From Acidobacteriota bacterium (lineage in GTDB: Bacteria > Acidobacteriota > Terriglobia > Terriglobales > Acidobacteriaceae): 48,279 nt of DNA. Below are positions 33,080 to 42,032 of this stretch, in pieces (position 1 is the first letter of the stretch; each line of letters begins with the position of its first letter). Position numbers and translations under genes: made by a program. The notes under the pieces were generated by a model that saw only the letters and a program-made list of their open reading frames with translations, had not been told where the DNA came from and ran no database searches. The stretch spans positions 1 to 48,279 of the forward strand of contig JAJXZL010000043.1 in assembly GCA_021780075.1 (NCBI GenBank), in the 5' to 3' direction.

Positions 33080-34072
33080 ATGACTCCCGCCTCACAGGCC
33101 GCCGCTCCGGCTGAACTTGCCGTACACGCCGAGCACCCCGCACACCCGCATATCCATGCGCCGCGTCCAGGCACCACCGCGATGCTCATCCATGACTTTC
33201 GCGAGTTGTTCAAGGTGCGCGTCACCGGCATGGTCGTCATCACAGGGTGGGCAGGCTTTTACCTCGGATCCATGCAGTCCGGCATCTCCAGCGTCCAGCG
33301 CGGCCTGCTTGACACCCTCGTCGGCATCGGCCTCGTCTCTGCGGGCTCCGGAGCGCTGAACCAGGCCCTCGAGCGCACCACTGACGCGCTCATGTCACGC
33401 ACTGCCGACCGTCCCCTGCCCTCAGGACGCATCTCCCTCACCCAGGGCATCCTGGCAGGAATCGCCGCACTGGCCCTCGGCGCCTGGTGGCTGCTGCTCC
33501 ACACCAATCTCGTCACTGTCTCGCTCGCGCTGCTCACAGCTTTCACTTACGTGGCCGTATACACGCCGCTCAAGCGCGTTACCACCCTGGCCACATTCAT
33601 CGGCGCATTTCCAGGTGCCATGGGCCCCATGCTGGGATGGACCGCCGCCCGCGGACGCATCGAGTGGCCGGCCGTCGCCCTCTTCGCCATCCTCTTCGTC
33701 TGGCAGTTCCCGCACTTCATGGCCATCTCATGGATGTATCGCGGCGATTACGCCCGCGCCGGCATTCGCATGCTCCCCGTCGTACAGCCGGACGGCTGGT
33801 CCACCGTCGTCGAGGCACTCTTTTACGCCGTGCTCATGATTCCCGTCAGCCTGGCCCCGTGGCGGCTCGGTCTGGCCGGCCCCGCCTATGCCGTGCTCGC
33901 CACCGTGCTCGGAATCTTCTACCTCGCCTACACCATCCGCTTCGCAGGCATCCTGCGTACCACCGATGCAACCGAGAGCCGCATGCTGGCCCGCGACCTG
34001 CTCAAGGTCAGCGTCATCTACCTGCCACTGCTCCTCACAACGCTCATGCTCGGCGCTATAGCAACTCACTGA
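33080..34072 (+). CDS. ctaB: Protoheme IX farnesyltransferase (heme o synthase)
   Basis: A 330-residue UbiA-family prenyltransferase. The first Asp-rich motif is NQALERTTDALMSRTADRPLPSGRIS; later come YTPLKRVTTLATFIGAFPGAMGPMLGWTAARG and WQFPHFMAISWMYRGDYARAGIRMLPV, all typical of CtaB/CyoE. Eight or nine membrane helices are visible. It adds a farnesyl group to heme b to give heme o for terminal oxidases. I start at ATG 33080; a TTG at 33017 is possible. The N-terminal 35 residues are His/Ala/Pro-rich (HAEHPAHPHIHAP), an extra segment that might bind metal. The DUF420 gene follows after 6 bp. Confidence 0.95.
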   Translation: MTPASQAAAPAELAVHAEHPAHPHIHAPRPGTTAMLIHDFRELFKVRVTGMVVITGWAGFYLGSMQSGISSVQRGLLDTLVGIGLVSAGSGALNQALERTTDALMSRTADRPLPSGRISLTQGILAGIAALALGAWWLLLHTNLVTVSLALLTAFTYVAVYTPLKRVTTLATFIGAFPGAMGPMLGWTAARGRIEWPAVALFAILFVWQFPHFMAISWMYRGDYARAGIRMLPVVQPDGWSTVVEALFYAVLMIPVSLAPWRLGLAGPAYAVLATVLGIFYLAYTIRFAGILRTTDATESRMLARDLLKVSVIYLPLLLTTLMLGAIATH

Positions 34073-34078
34073 GGAATC

Positions 34079-34639
34079 ATGACGACGACCGACTCCGCAT
34101 CGAGCAACCTGTCCGGCACCCAATCCGCCGTCGTTGTCATCCTGGCCATCAGCGCCGCCGCTACAGCTTTTCTGTTCTGGCTCATCTACATCCATCCAGC
34201 CTCGGACGCAGCCCATGTCCGCTTCGCTTTCCTGCCTCCCCTCAACGCCGTGCTCAACGGACTCAGCGCCACCGCGCTCCTCATCGGCTTCTCCTTCATC
34301 CGCGCGCGCAACATCCGGGCGCATCGCGCCTCCATGATCACCGCCTTTGCTTTTTCCACGCTCTTCCTCGTCGGATACATCCTTCACCACGCGCTGCATG
34401 GCGATGTGCGCTACCCCATCCATGCTGCCTTCCGCACGTTCTATCTCTCGCTGCTCGCCAGCCACATCGTTCTGGCCACGGTTGCCCTGCCTCTGGTGCT
34501 GGTCACCTTCTTCTTCTCGCTCTCTGGCCGTATCCCCCAGCACCGCAAAGTCGCCCGCTGGACATTCCCCATCTGGCTCTACGTTTCCCTCACCGGCGTC
34601 ATCACCTACGTGATGCTGCGCCTCGCCCAGGGGCAGTGA
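34079..34639 (+). CDS. DUF420 membrane protein (CtaM/YozB-like)
   Basis: A 186-residue protein with five predicted membrane helices and conserved His residues (YIHPASDA, YILHHALHGD, RTFYLSLLASHIVLA, IPQHRKVARWTFPIWLYVSLTGVITYVML), the pattern of DUF420. A Bacillus member (CtaM/YozB) is needed to assemble a haem-copper oxidase, which fits its place 6 bp after ctaB. A similar maturation role here is inferred. Confidence 0.88.
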   Translation: MTTTDSASSNLSGTQSAVVVILAISAAATAFLFWLIYIHPASDAAHVRFAFLPPLNAVLNGLSATALLIGFSFIRARNIRAHRASMITAFAFSTLFLVGYILHHALHGDVRYPIHAAFRTFYLSLLASHIVLATVALPLVLVTFFFSLSGRIPQHRKVARWTFPIWLYVSLTGVITYVMLRLAQGQ

Positions 34640-34644
34640 GTCTC

Positions 34645-34905
34645 ATGCCTCCCGCGCGCCGCCCCATGCCCAACGACGGTACCCGCGAACTGCTCCAGTG
34701 GGGCTCGTACATCGTAGGCACCGGCCTGCTCGCAGCCCTGCTCCTTCAAACCATGCTCGGCGGCTTTACCAGCACCGGAGCACACACCAATATCGGTTGG
34801 TTCGCGCTCATCGTTGCCCTCATGTGCATCCCCTTCGGCGGCCTTCTGCTCACCCTCGGCGTGGCCAAGTGGCTGCGCAACCGCTCCATCGCCCGCCGCG
34901 GCTGA
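34645..34905 (+). CDS. Small two-helix membrane protein
   Basis: An 86-residue protein with two hydrophobic helices (SYIVGTGLLAALLLQTMLGG and WFALIVALMCIPFGGLLLTLGVA) and a basic C terminus. It begins 5 bp after the DUF420 stop, so it is very likely co-transcribed with the ctaB group. I do not recognise a family. A small subunit or assembly factor of the respiratory chain is a guess from position. Confidence 0.7.
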   Translation: MPPARRPMPNDGTRELLQWGSYIVGTGLLAALLLQTMLGGFTSTGAHTNIGWFALIVALMCIPFGGLLLTLGVAKWLRNRSIARRG

Positions 34906-35266
34906 CAACCCCGTCTCCGCCGCGCCCATCCTGTGCGAATCCAATTTTGATATTGTGATTTAAATCACTTTTCATCTATAACTTACGATGGATTCTCCCT
35001 TCCATCTTTATCCCGATGCGCGCGCCACAGCCGCAGCTTAATATTCCCTCAATTCCCCGAAAAAACTTGCTGTTGGTGGAGAAGCTGTGATTCGTCTGCC
35101 CTGCGCTCTTGTCACACCCGGTTCCTGCCGTTCGCGCCATCGTGCGCTTGCTTCCGTTCGCGCCGACCAATCCCGCTGGAGTTTGCCGCTTAGGATCCTC
35201 CCATTCATCGCGACCATTGTTGATGCCGCTGTGAGCTACCACAACGAATAAAGAAAAGGTTTCCGG
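34906..35266. other. Control region upstream of the TonB-dependent receptor
   Basis: About 360 bp. The left part is AT-rich and contains a perfect 14-bp palindrome with a possible promoter (TTGTGA 34953-34958, 18 bp, TATAAC 34977-34982). If used, it gives a leader of about 280 nt, with GATGGA/TCCATC (34987-34992, 35001-35006) near its start. No gene is evident. Confidence 0.5.
34954..34969. promoter_or_regulatory. CRP/FNR-family-like palindrome
   Basis: TGTGATTTAAATCACT contains the perfect palindrome GTGATTTAAATCAC (34955-34968). It matches TGTGA-N6-TCACA at nine of ten positions and also resembles FNR sites. It overlaps the possible -35 box and spacer of the promoter ahead of the TonB receptor. 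Confidence 0.55.
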
Positions 35267-38200
35267 ATGAGAAGGGCCGCAGTCGCCATCGCTCTTGGTA
35301 TCTTCATGTTCAGCGCGTTTTCGCTTCACCTGTTCAGCCAGTCAAACGCATCGGTCATTGAGGGAATCGTGCAGGACAGTACAGGTGCTGTCATTCAGGA
35401 CTGCCTCGTCACACTCCTGAACACCGAAACCGGCGCAAAGTACACGACCCGCACCAACGAGGATGGCGTCTACGCCTTTCCCTCCGTTCAGCCGGGAATC
35501 TATTCGCTGGACGCATCCAAAGAAGGATTCAAATCCTATGCGATGACCAGCGTCAGAGTGACGGCCTCCCAGCGCGCAACGCAGAATGTCACCCTGAGAG
35601 CCGGCGCAACCTCCACCACCGTCACTGTCGACGCTACCGGCTCCGCGTCTCTCTGGGAGCCCACATCCAACGAGCTCGGTACGCTCATCGAGCCAGTCAA
35701 CGTACGCGATCTGCCGCTCAATGGCCGCGACTTCCTTCAGTTGGGCCTGCTCTCCGGCGCCGTGCAAACCTCCGGCACGCTGGTTTCCGACTTCACCACC
35801 CTCCAGGTTGGACATCCTGACCGCACCATCGTCATTGACGGCAACGAGCAGGACCTTACCGGCTACTCCATCAACGGCATATCCACTGCCGGCAGCCGTC
35901 TCGGACAAGCATCGCTCAATCTCTCCGTCGCAGCCATCGATCAGTTCAAGATTCACGAGGGCTTCTTTCTGCCATCCGAGGGACCCAATGACGCAGGTAT
36001 GGTCAGCGTGGTCACAAAGGCGGGAACCAACCAAGTGCATGGTGAGCTATTCGAGTTCGTACGAAACAATGCCTTCGATACAAGGCAGTATTTCGATCCC
36101 GTCGGTTCACATCCCAGCCCATTCCATCGCAATCAGTTCGGTGGGGCGGTAGGCGGGCCCGTCCTGCACAACCGCATCTTCTACTTCGGCCATTACGAGG
36201 GCCGCCGCCAGATCCTTTCAAACACCGCATACGCCACCGTGCCTTCTACCAGGATGTTTGCCGGTGACTTCTCTGAGTTGAGCGCGCAGATCTATGACCC
36301 GGAAACCTATGACCCCGCGACGGGAACAAGGCAGCCTTTTCAGGGAAACATCATTCCCGCCAATCGCATCAATGCCATGGCCACAAAGCTCCTCGCCTAT
36401 TACCGCGCAGCAGCCAGTTACGGCCCTGAGAATGTCGTCGGCAATCCGCCTACCACCGATAACTACGACCAATTCGGCGGCCGCGTAGACGTCACACTCA
36501 ACGCGGCAAACTCCCTGTTCAGCCAGTTCGTCCGGGAAAATTCGCCCACGCAGGACTCAGGCCTTTTCCCTCTCGCGGGCTACGGTTATCCCTTGAACAC
36601 AAAGTTCGCCATGATCCAGTTGACCAGCACACTCACCCCGCACGCGGTCAATGAGTTTCGCGTCGGGTGGCTGCGCCCGTCCGTGTTCTTTGCTGGTGAA
36701 AGCCAGGCCGACATCCAGAACAAAATAGGATTCACTGGCACTGGAGATCAAAATGGAATTCCGGGCATCTTTCTTGCTGGATTCAACCTCTCCACCAATC
36801 CGCAAAGCGCCTCCTTCGGCCAGAATCAGGGCCTCATCGGCAACATCGATAACCAGTTCCAGATGCACGAAGGCATGAGCCTCCTCAAGGCAAAGCATGA
36901 AATGAGCTTCGGCGCAGACCTCGCCTACATTCGCACCGTCCAGGAAAGCTCCAACTTCTACTCCCGCGGCGGCGTCTGGTTCACACCCACATTTACCGCA
37001 CAATTGGCCACAGACAGCACCGGTCATCTGGCGCCCATACCGGGAACCGGCAACTCCTTCGCAGACTTCCTGCTCGGCATGCCACAGACCGGCAGCGTCA
37101 CCTCCATGCCGCGCACTCACTTTCGCTGGACCGCACTCACGCCCTATTTCCAGGACACCTGGAGAGTCCTGCCAAGCCTCACCCTCAACCTCGGCTTGGC
37201 GTGGAACCTCAGCACGCCGCCCAACGCCGTCGGGCAGAACAAAAATTACCCTCACGCGTTCGACTTCAAGACCGGACAGGTAAAATACGCCGCCCTCGGG
37301 CAGGTAAGTCCCGAGGTTTATAGCATCGATCTTAATAACTTCGCTCCTCGCATCGGAGTATCATGGCAGCCCGGACTCTGGCCCGGAACCGTCATCCGTG
37401 CGGGCGCGGGAGTTTATTATCCCGCTGAAAATTCCCTCTATGAGTTATTCGCAATCACGGCCCCCGGAGTAGCAATCGTCCAATCCATTACGAACAGTCC
37501 GTCTCAACCTCAGCCAACCTATATCCTCGGGCAGAATGTCTTTCCGCCTATCTCCCAGACGCCCATCACCCCCACATTTGCCCAGAATGTTAAAGGCACA
37601 CTATTCGCGCTTGATACCAACCTGCGCACGCCGTACATCGAGCAGTGGAGCCTGGCCATTCAGCATACGGTCGCCCGTAATACCATCGCCGAGCTGGATT
37701 ACATCGGGTCGCAGTCGCGCAAGCTCCCGATCCGCTGGAATGCCGATGATTGCTCAATGGCTGGCTCCTTCGCCTGCGACCAGTCAGTCCGACCCTATCC
37801 ACAGTTCACATATATCTACATGGCCGCGGATGAGGCAAATTCGAGTTACAATGCCTTCGTCGCCAAGTTACAACGGCAGTTCTCCGACGGCCTGAGCTTC
37901 GTCGCTAATTACACATGGTCCAAAGTACTCAGTAACACCGAGCAGGGCGGTGCGCCCGTCGGGATCAATCAGCGAGGCACCTGCCTCAGTTGCGACAAGG
38001 GCATGGCAGGCTTCAATGTGCCGCAGCGCCTGGTTGCCAGCGGTGTCTGGAACCTGCCGCTGGGTAATGGCAAGCGATTCATGAATGGAACGGCACCCGC
38101 CTTGAACCAGATCGTGAGCGGTTGGACTCTGGACACGATTGCTACTTTCTCAAAAGGAAACCCTTTCAGTGTCTTGGCCGCCACCAGCACCTCCATGGAT

Positions 38201-38569
38201 CCGTTGACGAGTTTCCGCGCAAACCAGTTGTGCAACGGCCGCTCCCGGCTGGCCAACAAGAATGTCCGCACCAACGGCAACTACTGGTTCGACACTTCCT
38301 GTTTCGCAATGCCCGCACCCAACTACTTCGGCAATTCCGCGCCTAATATCATCACCGGACCCGGCATCAATAACTGGGATATCGGCGCCTCGAAACTCCT
38401 CGCCCTGCGCGAGTCCATGGGCCTGCAGTTTCGCGCCGAGGCGTTCAACGCCTTCAATCACGCGCAATTCCTCAATCCGGACAACATTATGACCGACACA
38501 AACTTCGGGCGCGTTACAACCGTCGGCCCCGCCAGAGAATTCCAATTCGCATTAAAACTGCTCTGGTAG
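35267..38569 (+). CDS. TonB-dependent receptor with carboxypeptidase-regulatory-like domain (Oar-like)
   Basis: A 1,100-residue outer-membrane protein. The signal peptide (RAAVAIALGIFMFSAFSLHLFSQ) is followed by a carboxypeptidase-regulatory-like domain (VIEGIVQDSTGAVIQDCLVTLLNTETG... FPSVQPGIYSLDASKEGF), a plug region with LPLNGRDFLQLGLL and GMVSVVTKAGTNQVHGELFEFVRNN, and a long barrel ending FQFALKLLW with the usual aromatic C terminus. Such receptors are strongly expanded in Acidobacteriota and are thought to import or bind large substrates such as carbohydrates or peptides; the ligand here is unknown. AAAGG lies about ten bases before the ATG. It stands alone, with a CRP-like palindrome in its upstream gap. 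Confidence 0.93.
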   Translation: MRRAAVAIALGIFMFSAFSLHLFSQSNASVIEGIVQDSTGAVIQDCLVTLLNTETGAKYTTRTNEDGVYAFPSVQPGIYSLDASKEGFKSYAMTSVRVTASQRATQNVTLRAGATSTTVTVDATGSASLWEPTSNELGTLIEPVNVRDLPLNGRDFLQLGLLSGAVQTSGTLVSDFTTLQVGHPDRTIVIDGNEQDLTGYSINGISTAGSRLGQASLNLSVAAIDQFKIHEGFFLPSEGPNDAGMVSVVTKAGTNQVHGELFEFVRNNAFDTRQYFDPVGSHPSPFHRNQFGGAVGGPVLHNRIFYFGHYEGRRQILSNTAYATVPSTRMFAGDFSELSAQIYDPETYDPATGTRQPFQGNIIPANRINAMATKLLAYYRAAASYGPENVVGNPPTTDNYDQFGGRVDVTLNAANSLFSQFVRENSPTQDSGLFPLAGYGYPLNTKFAMIQLTSTLTPHAVNEFRVGWLRPSVFFAGESQADIQNKIGFTGTGDQNGIPGIFLAGFNLSTNPQSASFGQNQGLIGNIDNQFQMHEGMSLLKAKHEMSFGADLAYIRTVQESSNFYSRGGVWFTPTFTAQLATDSTGHLAPIPGTGNSFADFLLGMPQTGSVTSMPRTHFRWTALTPYFQDTWRVLPSLTLNLGLAWNLSTPPNAVGQNKNYPHAFDFKTGQVKYAALGQVSPEVYSIDLNNFAPRIGVSWQPGLWPGTVIRAGAGVYYPAENSLYELFAITAPGVAIVQSITNSPSQPQPTYILGQNVFPPISQTPITPTFAQNVKGTLFALDTNLRTPYIEQWSLAIQHTVARNTIAELDYIGSQSRKLPIRWNADDCSMAGSFACDQSVRPYPQFTYIYMAADEANSSYNAFVAKLQRQFSDGLSFVANYTWSKVLSNTEQGGAPVGINQRGTCLSCDKGMAGFNVPQRLVASGVWNLPLGNGKRFMNGTAPALNQIVSGWTLDTIATFSKGNPFSVLAATSTSMDPLTSFRANQLCNGRSRLANKNVRTNGNYWFDTSCFAMPAPNYFGNSAPNIITGPGINNWDIGASKLLALRESMGLQFRAEAFNAFNHAQFLNPDNIMTDTNFGRVTTVGPAREFQFALKLLW

Positions 38570-38857
38570 CACCATTGCTCCCCGTCCGTGAGCCGCATTT
38601 GCGTCGAAATCCCCTGCAGCGCTCCATCAAGGCGGCCATGAGCACTGGGAAAAATCAAACAGGTGGGACGCAGAAGTATACTGGGATTTCGCCGGCAGGC
38701 TGAAAAGGGCTGTTTGCTTCCATCGCAGCCAAGCGGGACTTTTGAGCTGTGGGCAACTCCCCAGCGATCAGGAAGCCCATCAGCAGACCCAAATAGCCGG
38801 TGAGGTACGAGATCCGATACACACGCTCATTGGGCGGAACAACAGGAGAGCACGAAC

Positions 38858-39328
38858 ATGGCAAAATCCGTCAACAAAGTCATCCTCTTGGGCAACGTAG
38901 GCAAAGACCCTGAGATCCGCTCCACGCCCGGCGGCGCAATGGTAGCCAACCTCACACTCGCCACCAGCGACCGACAGAAGGACGCGCAGGGCAACTGGCA
39001 GGACCGCACCGAATGGCACAACCTGGTGGCCTTCAACCGCACGGCTGAAATCATTCGCGACTATGTAAAGAAGGGCTCCAAACTTTACGTTGAGGGAAAA
39101 ATCCAGACCCGCTCCTGGGAAGACAAGGACACCCACGCCAAGCGGTACAGAACTGAGATCATCATCAATGACCTGTCGCTGCTCTCCGGCCGCGACGAAG
39201 GCTCTGGCGGATACACCAAGTCATCCAGCACATCGAGTTCCACCGCCAGCTTTGACCAGCGTCCGCCCGCCGGCGCAGACGACTACGGCCAATCCGCGGA
39301 AATCTCCGACGAAGACATCCCCTTCTAG
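38858..39328 (+). CDS. ssb: Single-stranded DNA-binding protein
   Basis: A 156-residue SSB. The OB fold starts MAKSVNKVILLGNVGKDPEIRSTPGG, with WQDRTEWHNLVAFNRTAEIIRDYVKKGSKLYVEGKIQTRSW, and ends in the acidic tip DEDIPF that recruits partner proteins. It protects single-stranded DNA in replication and repair. AGGAGAGCACGAAC precedes the ATG. A strong hairpin terminator follows about 30 bp after the stop. The 288 bp before the gene (38570-38857) hold no other gene. Confidence 0.97.
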   Translation: MAKSVNKVILLGNVGKDPEIRSTPGGAMVANLTLATSDRQKDAQGNWQDRTEWHNLVAFNRTAEIIRDYVKKGSKLYVEGKIQTRSWEDKDTHAKRYRTEIIINDLSLLSGRDEGSGGYTKSSSTSSSTASFDQRPPAGADDYGQSAEISDEDIPF

Positions 39329-39359
39329 CCGGGCCTGAAAACCCACTTTACGCAATGCA

Positions 39360-39388
39360 AAAGAGCCCTCCACCCGGAGGGCTCTTTC
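39360..39388. terminator. Bidirectional rho-independent terminator (ssb and Cache protein genes)
   Basis: AAAGAGCCCTCC (39360-39371) pairs perfectly with GGAGGGCTCTTT (39376-39387) around ACCC. T runs lie at both ends when read on either strand. It sits between the convergent ssb and Cache genes. Confidence 0.88.
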
Positions 39389-39430
39389 ACGCTCTGCAAG
39401 CCCCGCAAGCCGCTCATCGTGGCCGCTCGC

Positions 39431-41173
39431 TCATGACTCGGGATAGAAGCCTGACCCCACGATATAGGTGTCGCCCCCCGACTGCACCTTTCGCACGTAC
39501 GTCAATTTGCGCGTGGTCGTATTCTGTCCCGGCTTGTACCACTCATACTCCACCCATGCGCTGCCGTTCTGCATCGCCGCTGTGATGTAGTCCTTCACGA
39601 AGGCTCTCCCGTTTACATCGCGAAGAACGCTCAGGTCCTTGCCTTCAAGGCTCGGCTGCGCCGCATTCACTAGCTCAACTCCATCCGGCTTCTGCACAAA
39701 TACATAAGTGTCCATGAAGACCAACGGCCCGGTCTTGTCGCGCAGCTTCGCAAAACCCGGCTGGCCCTCCTTCGCAACAACGTCCGAAGCGCGATTCACC
39801 ACGTCCTCAATGAACGCCTTGTCCATCTGCATGTTGTAGATGCCCGAACCCACCAGATACTGCTTTCCGTCCGGATACGTCACGCGCTTCACAAACGTCG
39901 ACTTCCATGTCGGAAAGATGTCCCCAGGCTCCGGATACATATAGTGCACCCATCCCTCGCCCGCAGGACTGTTCCCCGCTTCAAGGAACATCCTGCCGTA
40001 GGGCCTCCCGTGGACGTCCGTGATGGCGCCGTCATTCTGTCCTTCTTTGGCCGGATCAGCCGCATGAAAGACCCTGGTCCCGTCCATGCTCCACACAAAG
40101 AAATAGGTGCTGTCGCTGAACCACTTCGAACCCTTCGCGCGCAGCTCCGGATACGCAGCCTCTCCCTTCTGCTGCAACAGCGCGCTGCCATCTCTCACCA
40201 GCGCCATCAGTTGCGGCGCAGTCATCTTCGTCGCCGTGCTTGCTGCTTTCGGCGCATCCGCCAGATACACGCCACATCCCACCAGAACCCACTGGTCCCC
40301 CATCTTCGCCTTGCTTACATAGGCCGACTTCTGCGTTGACACGCTTTCGCCCGGCTTCGGCCACATGTAGTCAACCCAGCCCGATCCGCTTGTCTGCACC
40401 ACTCTGAACATTTCCCGGATAATCTGCTTGCCTTCCGTGTCCTTCAAGTCCATCAGGTTACGGCCTTCAAGATTGGGAAATGCAGGATTCACCAGATCGA
40501 CGCCACTCGGATTGAAAACGAAAATATAGGCATCCTTGGCAATGTAGGCGCCACTCGGATCATGAAAGAGTTTGAAGGCGGACTCGCCATGGGTTTCAAT
40601 CTGGCCTGCGGCATCCCTCACCGCATCCACCACAAACGCTCTCTCCATCCGGTCGTTGTACATTCCCGCGCCGACAATGTAGTTCTTGCCCGACGGGGCA
40701 GACACAAGCTGCACATACGTACTCTTCCAGCGCGGCAGTAGCCCATTCGGCACAGGCCACTCGTAGTGGTACCAGCCCTCCGGCTTGTCGGGCAACGTCG
40801 TTGCGGCATCAATCAGTCCGCGGATGATCGGCTTGCCGTTGATGTCCTGCAAGTCAAGTACGTTCTTGCCGTCAAGCGCAGGATCGGGATGAACGAGCAT
40901 ATTGCCTTGCGGATCAAGCACAAAGATATACATCTCGCCCTGGCGCCATCGACTGCCCGCAGCGCGCAAGTCACTGAAGGCTGCCTCTCCCTTGGCGTGA
41001 ACCAAATCTGCCGCATCGCTGACCAGCACAACGAGATCGCGCGTTTCTCGATGCTCGTACGCTTGATCCAGATTCGCGGGAGTTGTAGTGGCACGGCTCG
41101 CGGCGCCACAGAAAGCCAGCGTCGCAACAAGTGAAACCAGCGGTAGGAATGAATACATTCGTCGAATGCGCAT
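39431..41173 (-). CDS. Secreted protein of four tandem Cache domains
   Basis: About 580 residues: a signal peptide (FLPLVSLVATLAFCGAASRA) and four repeats of about 130 residues, each resembling a single Cache (sCache_2) sensor domain. Each repeat has a helix, then a phrase like YIFVLDPQGNMLVHPDP, a GKNVLDLQDINGKPIIRG-like loop, GWYHYEWP-P-G and a KSTYVQLV... YIVGAGMY end. Repeats 1 and 3 share KGEAAF-DLRA-GS-W; repeats 2 and 4 share DAYIFV--P-GV-LVN-A-P-LEG, so a two-domain unit was probably duplicated. No membrane anchor after the signal and no kinase, methyl-accepting or cyclase output domain is present. It may bind small ligands in the periplasm for a partner. ATG 41173 has AAGGGGG five bases upstream, preferred over a GTG six bases earlier. 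Confidence 0.87.
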   Translation of the reverse strand: MRIRRMYSFLPLVSLVATLAFCGAASRATTTPANLDQAYEHRETRDLVVLVSDAADLVHAKGEAAFSDLRAAGSRWRQGEMYIFVLDPQGNMLVHPDPALDGKNVLDLQDINGKPIIRGLIDAATTLPDKPEGWYHYEWPVPNGLLPRWKSTYVQLVSAPSGKNYIVGAGMYNDRMERAFVVDAVRDAAGQIETHGESAFKLFHDPSGAYIAKDAYIFVFNPSGVDLVNPAFPNLEGRNLMDLKDTEGKQIIREMFRVVQTSGSGWVDYMWPKPGESVSTQKSAYVSKAKMGDQWVLVGCGVYLADAPKAASTATKMTAPQLMALVRDGSALLQQKGEAAYPELRAKGSKWFSDSTYFFVWSMDGTRVFHAADPAKEGQNDGAITDVHGRPYGRMFLEAGNSPAGEGWVHYMYPEPGDIFPTWKSTFVKRVTYPDGKQYLVGSGIYNMQMDKAFIEDVVNRASDVVAKEGQPGFAKLRDKTGPLVFMDTYVFVQKPDGVELVNAAQPSLEGKDLSVLRDVNGRAFVKDYITAAMQNGSAWVEYEWYKPGQNTTTRKLTYVRKVQSGGDTYIVGSGFYPES

Positions 41174-41602
41174 ATGCACCCCCTTGCCACTGGGCGTGGC
41201 AAACAGCCTTCTATTGTTTCAAATCACGCTCGCGCTGCGCCGTGACTCCAGTCACCTGCTCGAGTGATGCATCCATGCGCCGCGCATCGGGCAATTGAAA
41301 GCACAATCGCAGGCACAATCGCGAGCACCGTTGCGAGCAGATGTCAAAAAGTCAGGCCAATCGCCGTTAAACCTGCATCTGACTTCAACTTCGCTCGAAC
41401 TCGCGCGAGCAATGCCATGCCTGTTCAATCCGTCTGAACGCACAGGCACGCACGCCGCTTGTCTGCACCACGACAAAATTTTTTGACGCTTCTGCCTGGG
41501 TCATCACTCTTCATTGCGACGACCATCACAGCAGTGCATCCTGACGCGTGTCACGCTTGCACAGCAAACCGGCCCCCAGCAATCGCCGCAAGGAGGTGGA
41601 TC
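41174..41602. other. Divergent gene-free gap with short direct repeats
   Basis: About 430 bp between the Cache gene and the ABM-like gene. GCACAATCGC occurs twice in tandem 12 bp apart (41301-41310, 41313-41322), and CAATCGC recurs twice further on. There is also a palindrome CTCGCGCGAG near 41,400. No clear promoter. Confidence 0.45.
41591..41596 (+). promoter_or_regulatory. Ribosome binding site deciding the ABM-like gene start
   Basis: AGGAGG six bases before ATG 41603. It rules out longer readings from 41459. Confidence 0.75.
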
Positions 41603-41923
41603 ATGTTTGCTCGAATCGTTACGTTTCCTCTACAACCCAAATGCGCTGCGAAACTGACCGCTGCTGTAGAGAAAAATGTCGTCCCGCTGCTGCGCACCCA
41701 CAAAGGCTTCGTGGATCAAATCATGCTGGTCACATCCGATGGAAGTACCGGCTATGGAATCAGCTTCTGGGATAACAAGGAAAATGCCGAAGCGTACAAC
41801 CGCACTGGCTATCTCGATGTGATCAAGGCCCTCGATCCCCTGCTCGCGGGAGCGCCTCAGTTGCAGCTTTGTCATGTGACAAACTCCACCGTGCACAAGC
41901 TCGTGCACGCCAAAGTTGCCTGA
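41603..41923 (+). CDS. Small dimeric alpha/beta-barrel (ABM-like) protein
   Basis: A 106-residue protein: MFARIVTFPLQPKCAAKLTAAVEKNVVPLLRTHKGFVDQIMLVTSDGSTGYGISFWDNKENAEAYN, then LDVIKALDPLLAGAPQLQLCHVTNSTVHK. Size and pattern (a first strand, a helix, KGFVDQ, GYGISFWD, AEAYN) match the antibiotic-biosynthesis-monooxygenase-like dimeric barrel fold. Most small members have no proven enzyme activity. Perfect AGGAGG upstream fixes the start. The gene is alone and convergent with the ABC permease. Confidence 0.75.
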   Translation: MFARIVTFPLQPKCAAKLTAAVEKNVVPLLRTHKGFVDQIMLVTSDGSTGYGISFWDNKENAEAYNRTGYLDVIKALDPLLAGAPQLQLCHVTNSTVHKLVHAKVA

Positions 41924-42032
41924 GCAGTTCCGGCCAGCAGCCCGTTCGGAAAAAGGCTGAAGGCCGTATTGGAAGCATCCATTCGCCAGGGCCTGTTCAC
42001 GCTGCGGGTGCAGTGCGCACAGGTCCTTGCCT

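Noticed and set aside
33487..34644. A long plus-strand frame continuous with the 86-residue membrane protein
   Set aside because: The upstream part overlaps ctaB and DUF420 in another frame and is Arg/His-rich noise. Only the segment from ATG 34645 has protein-like character.
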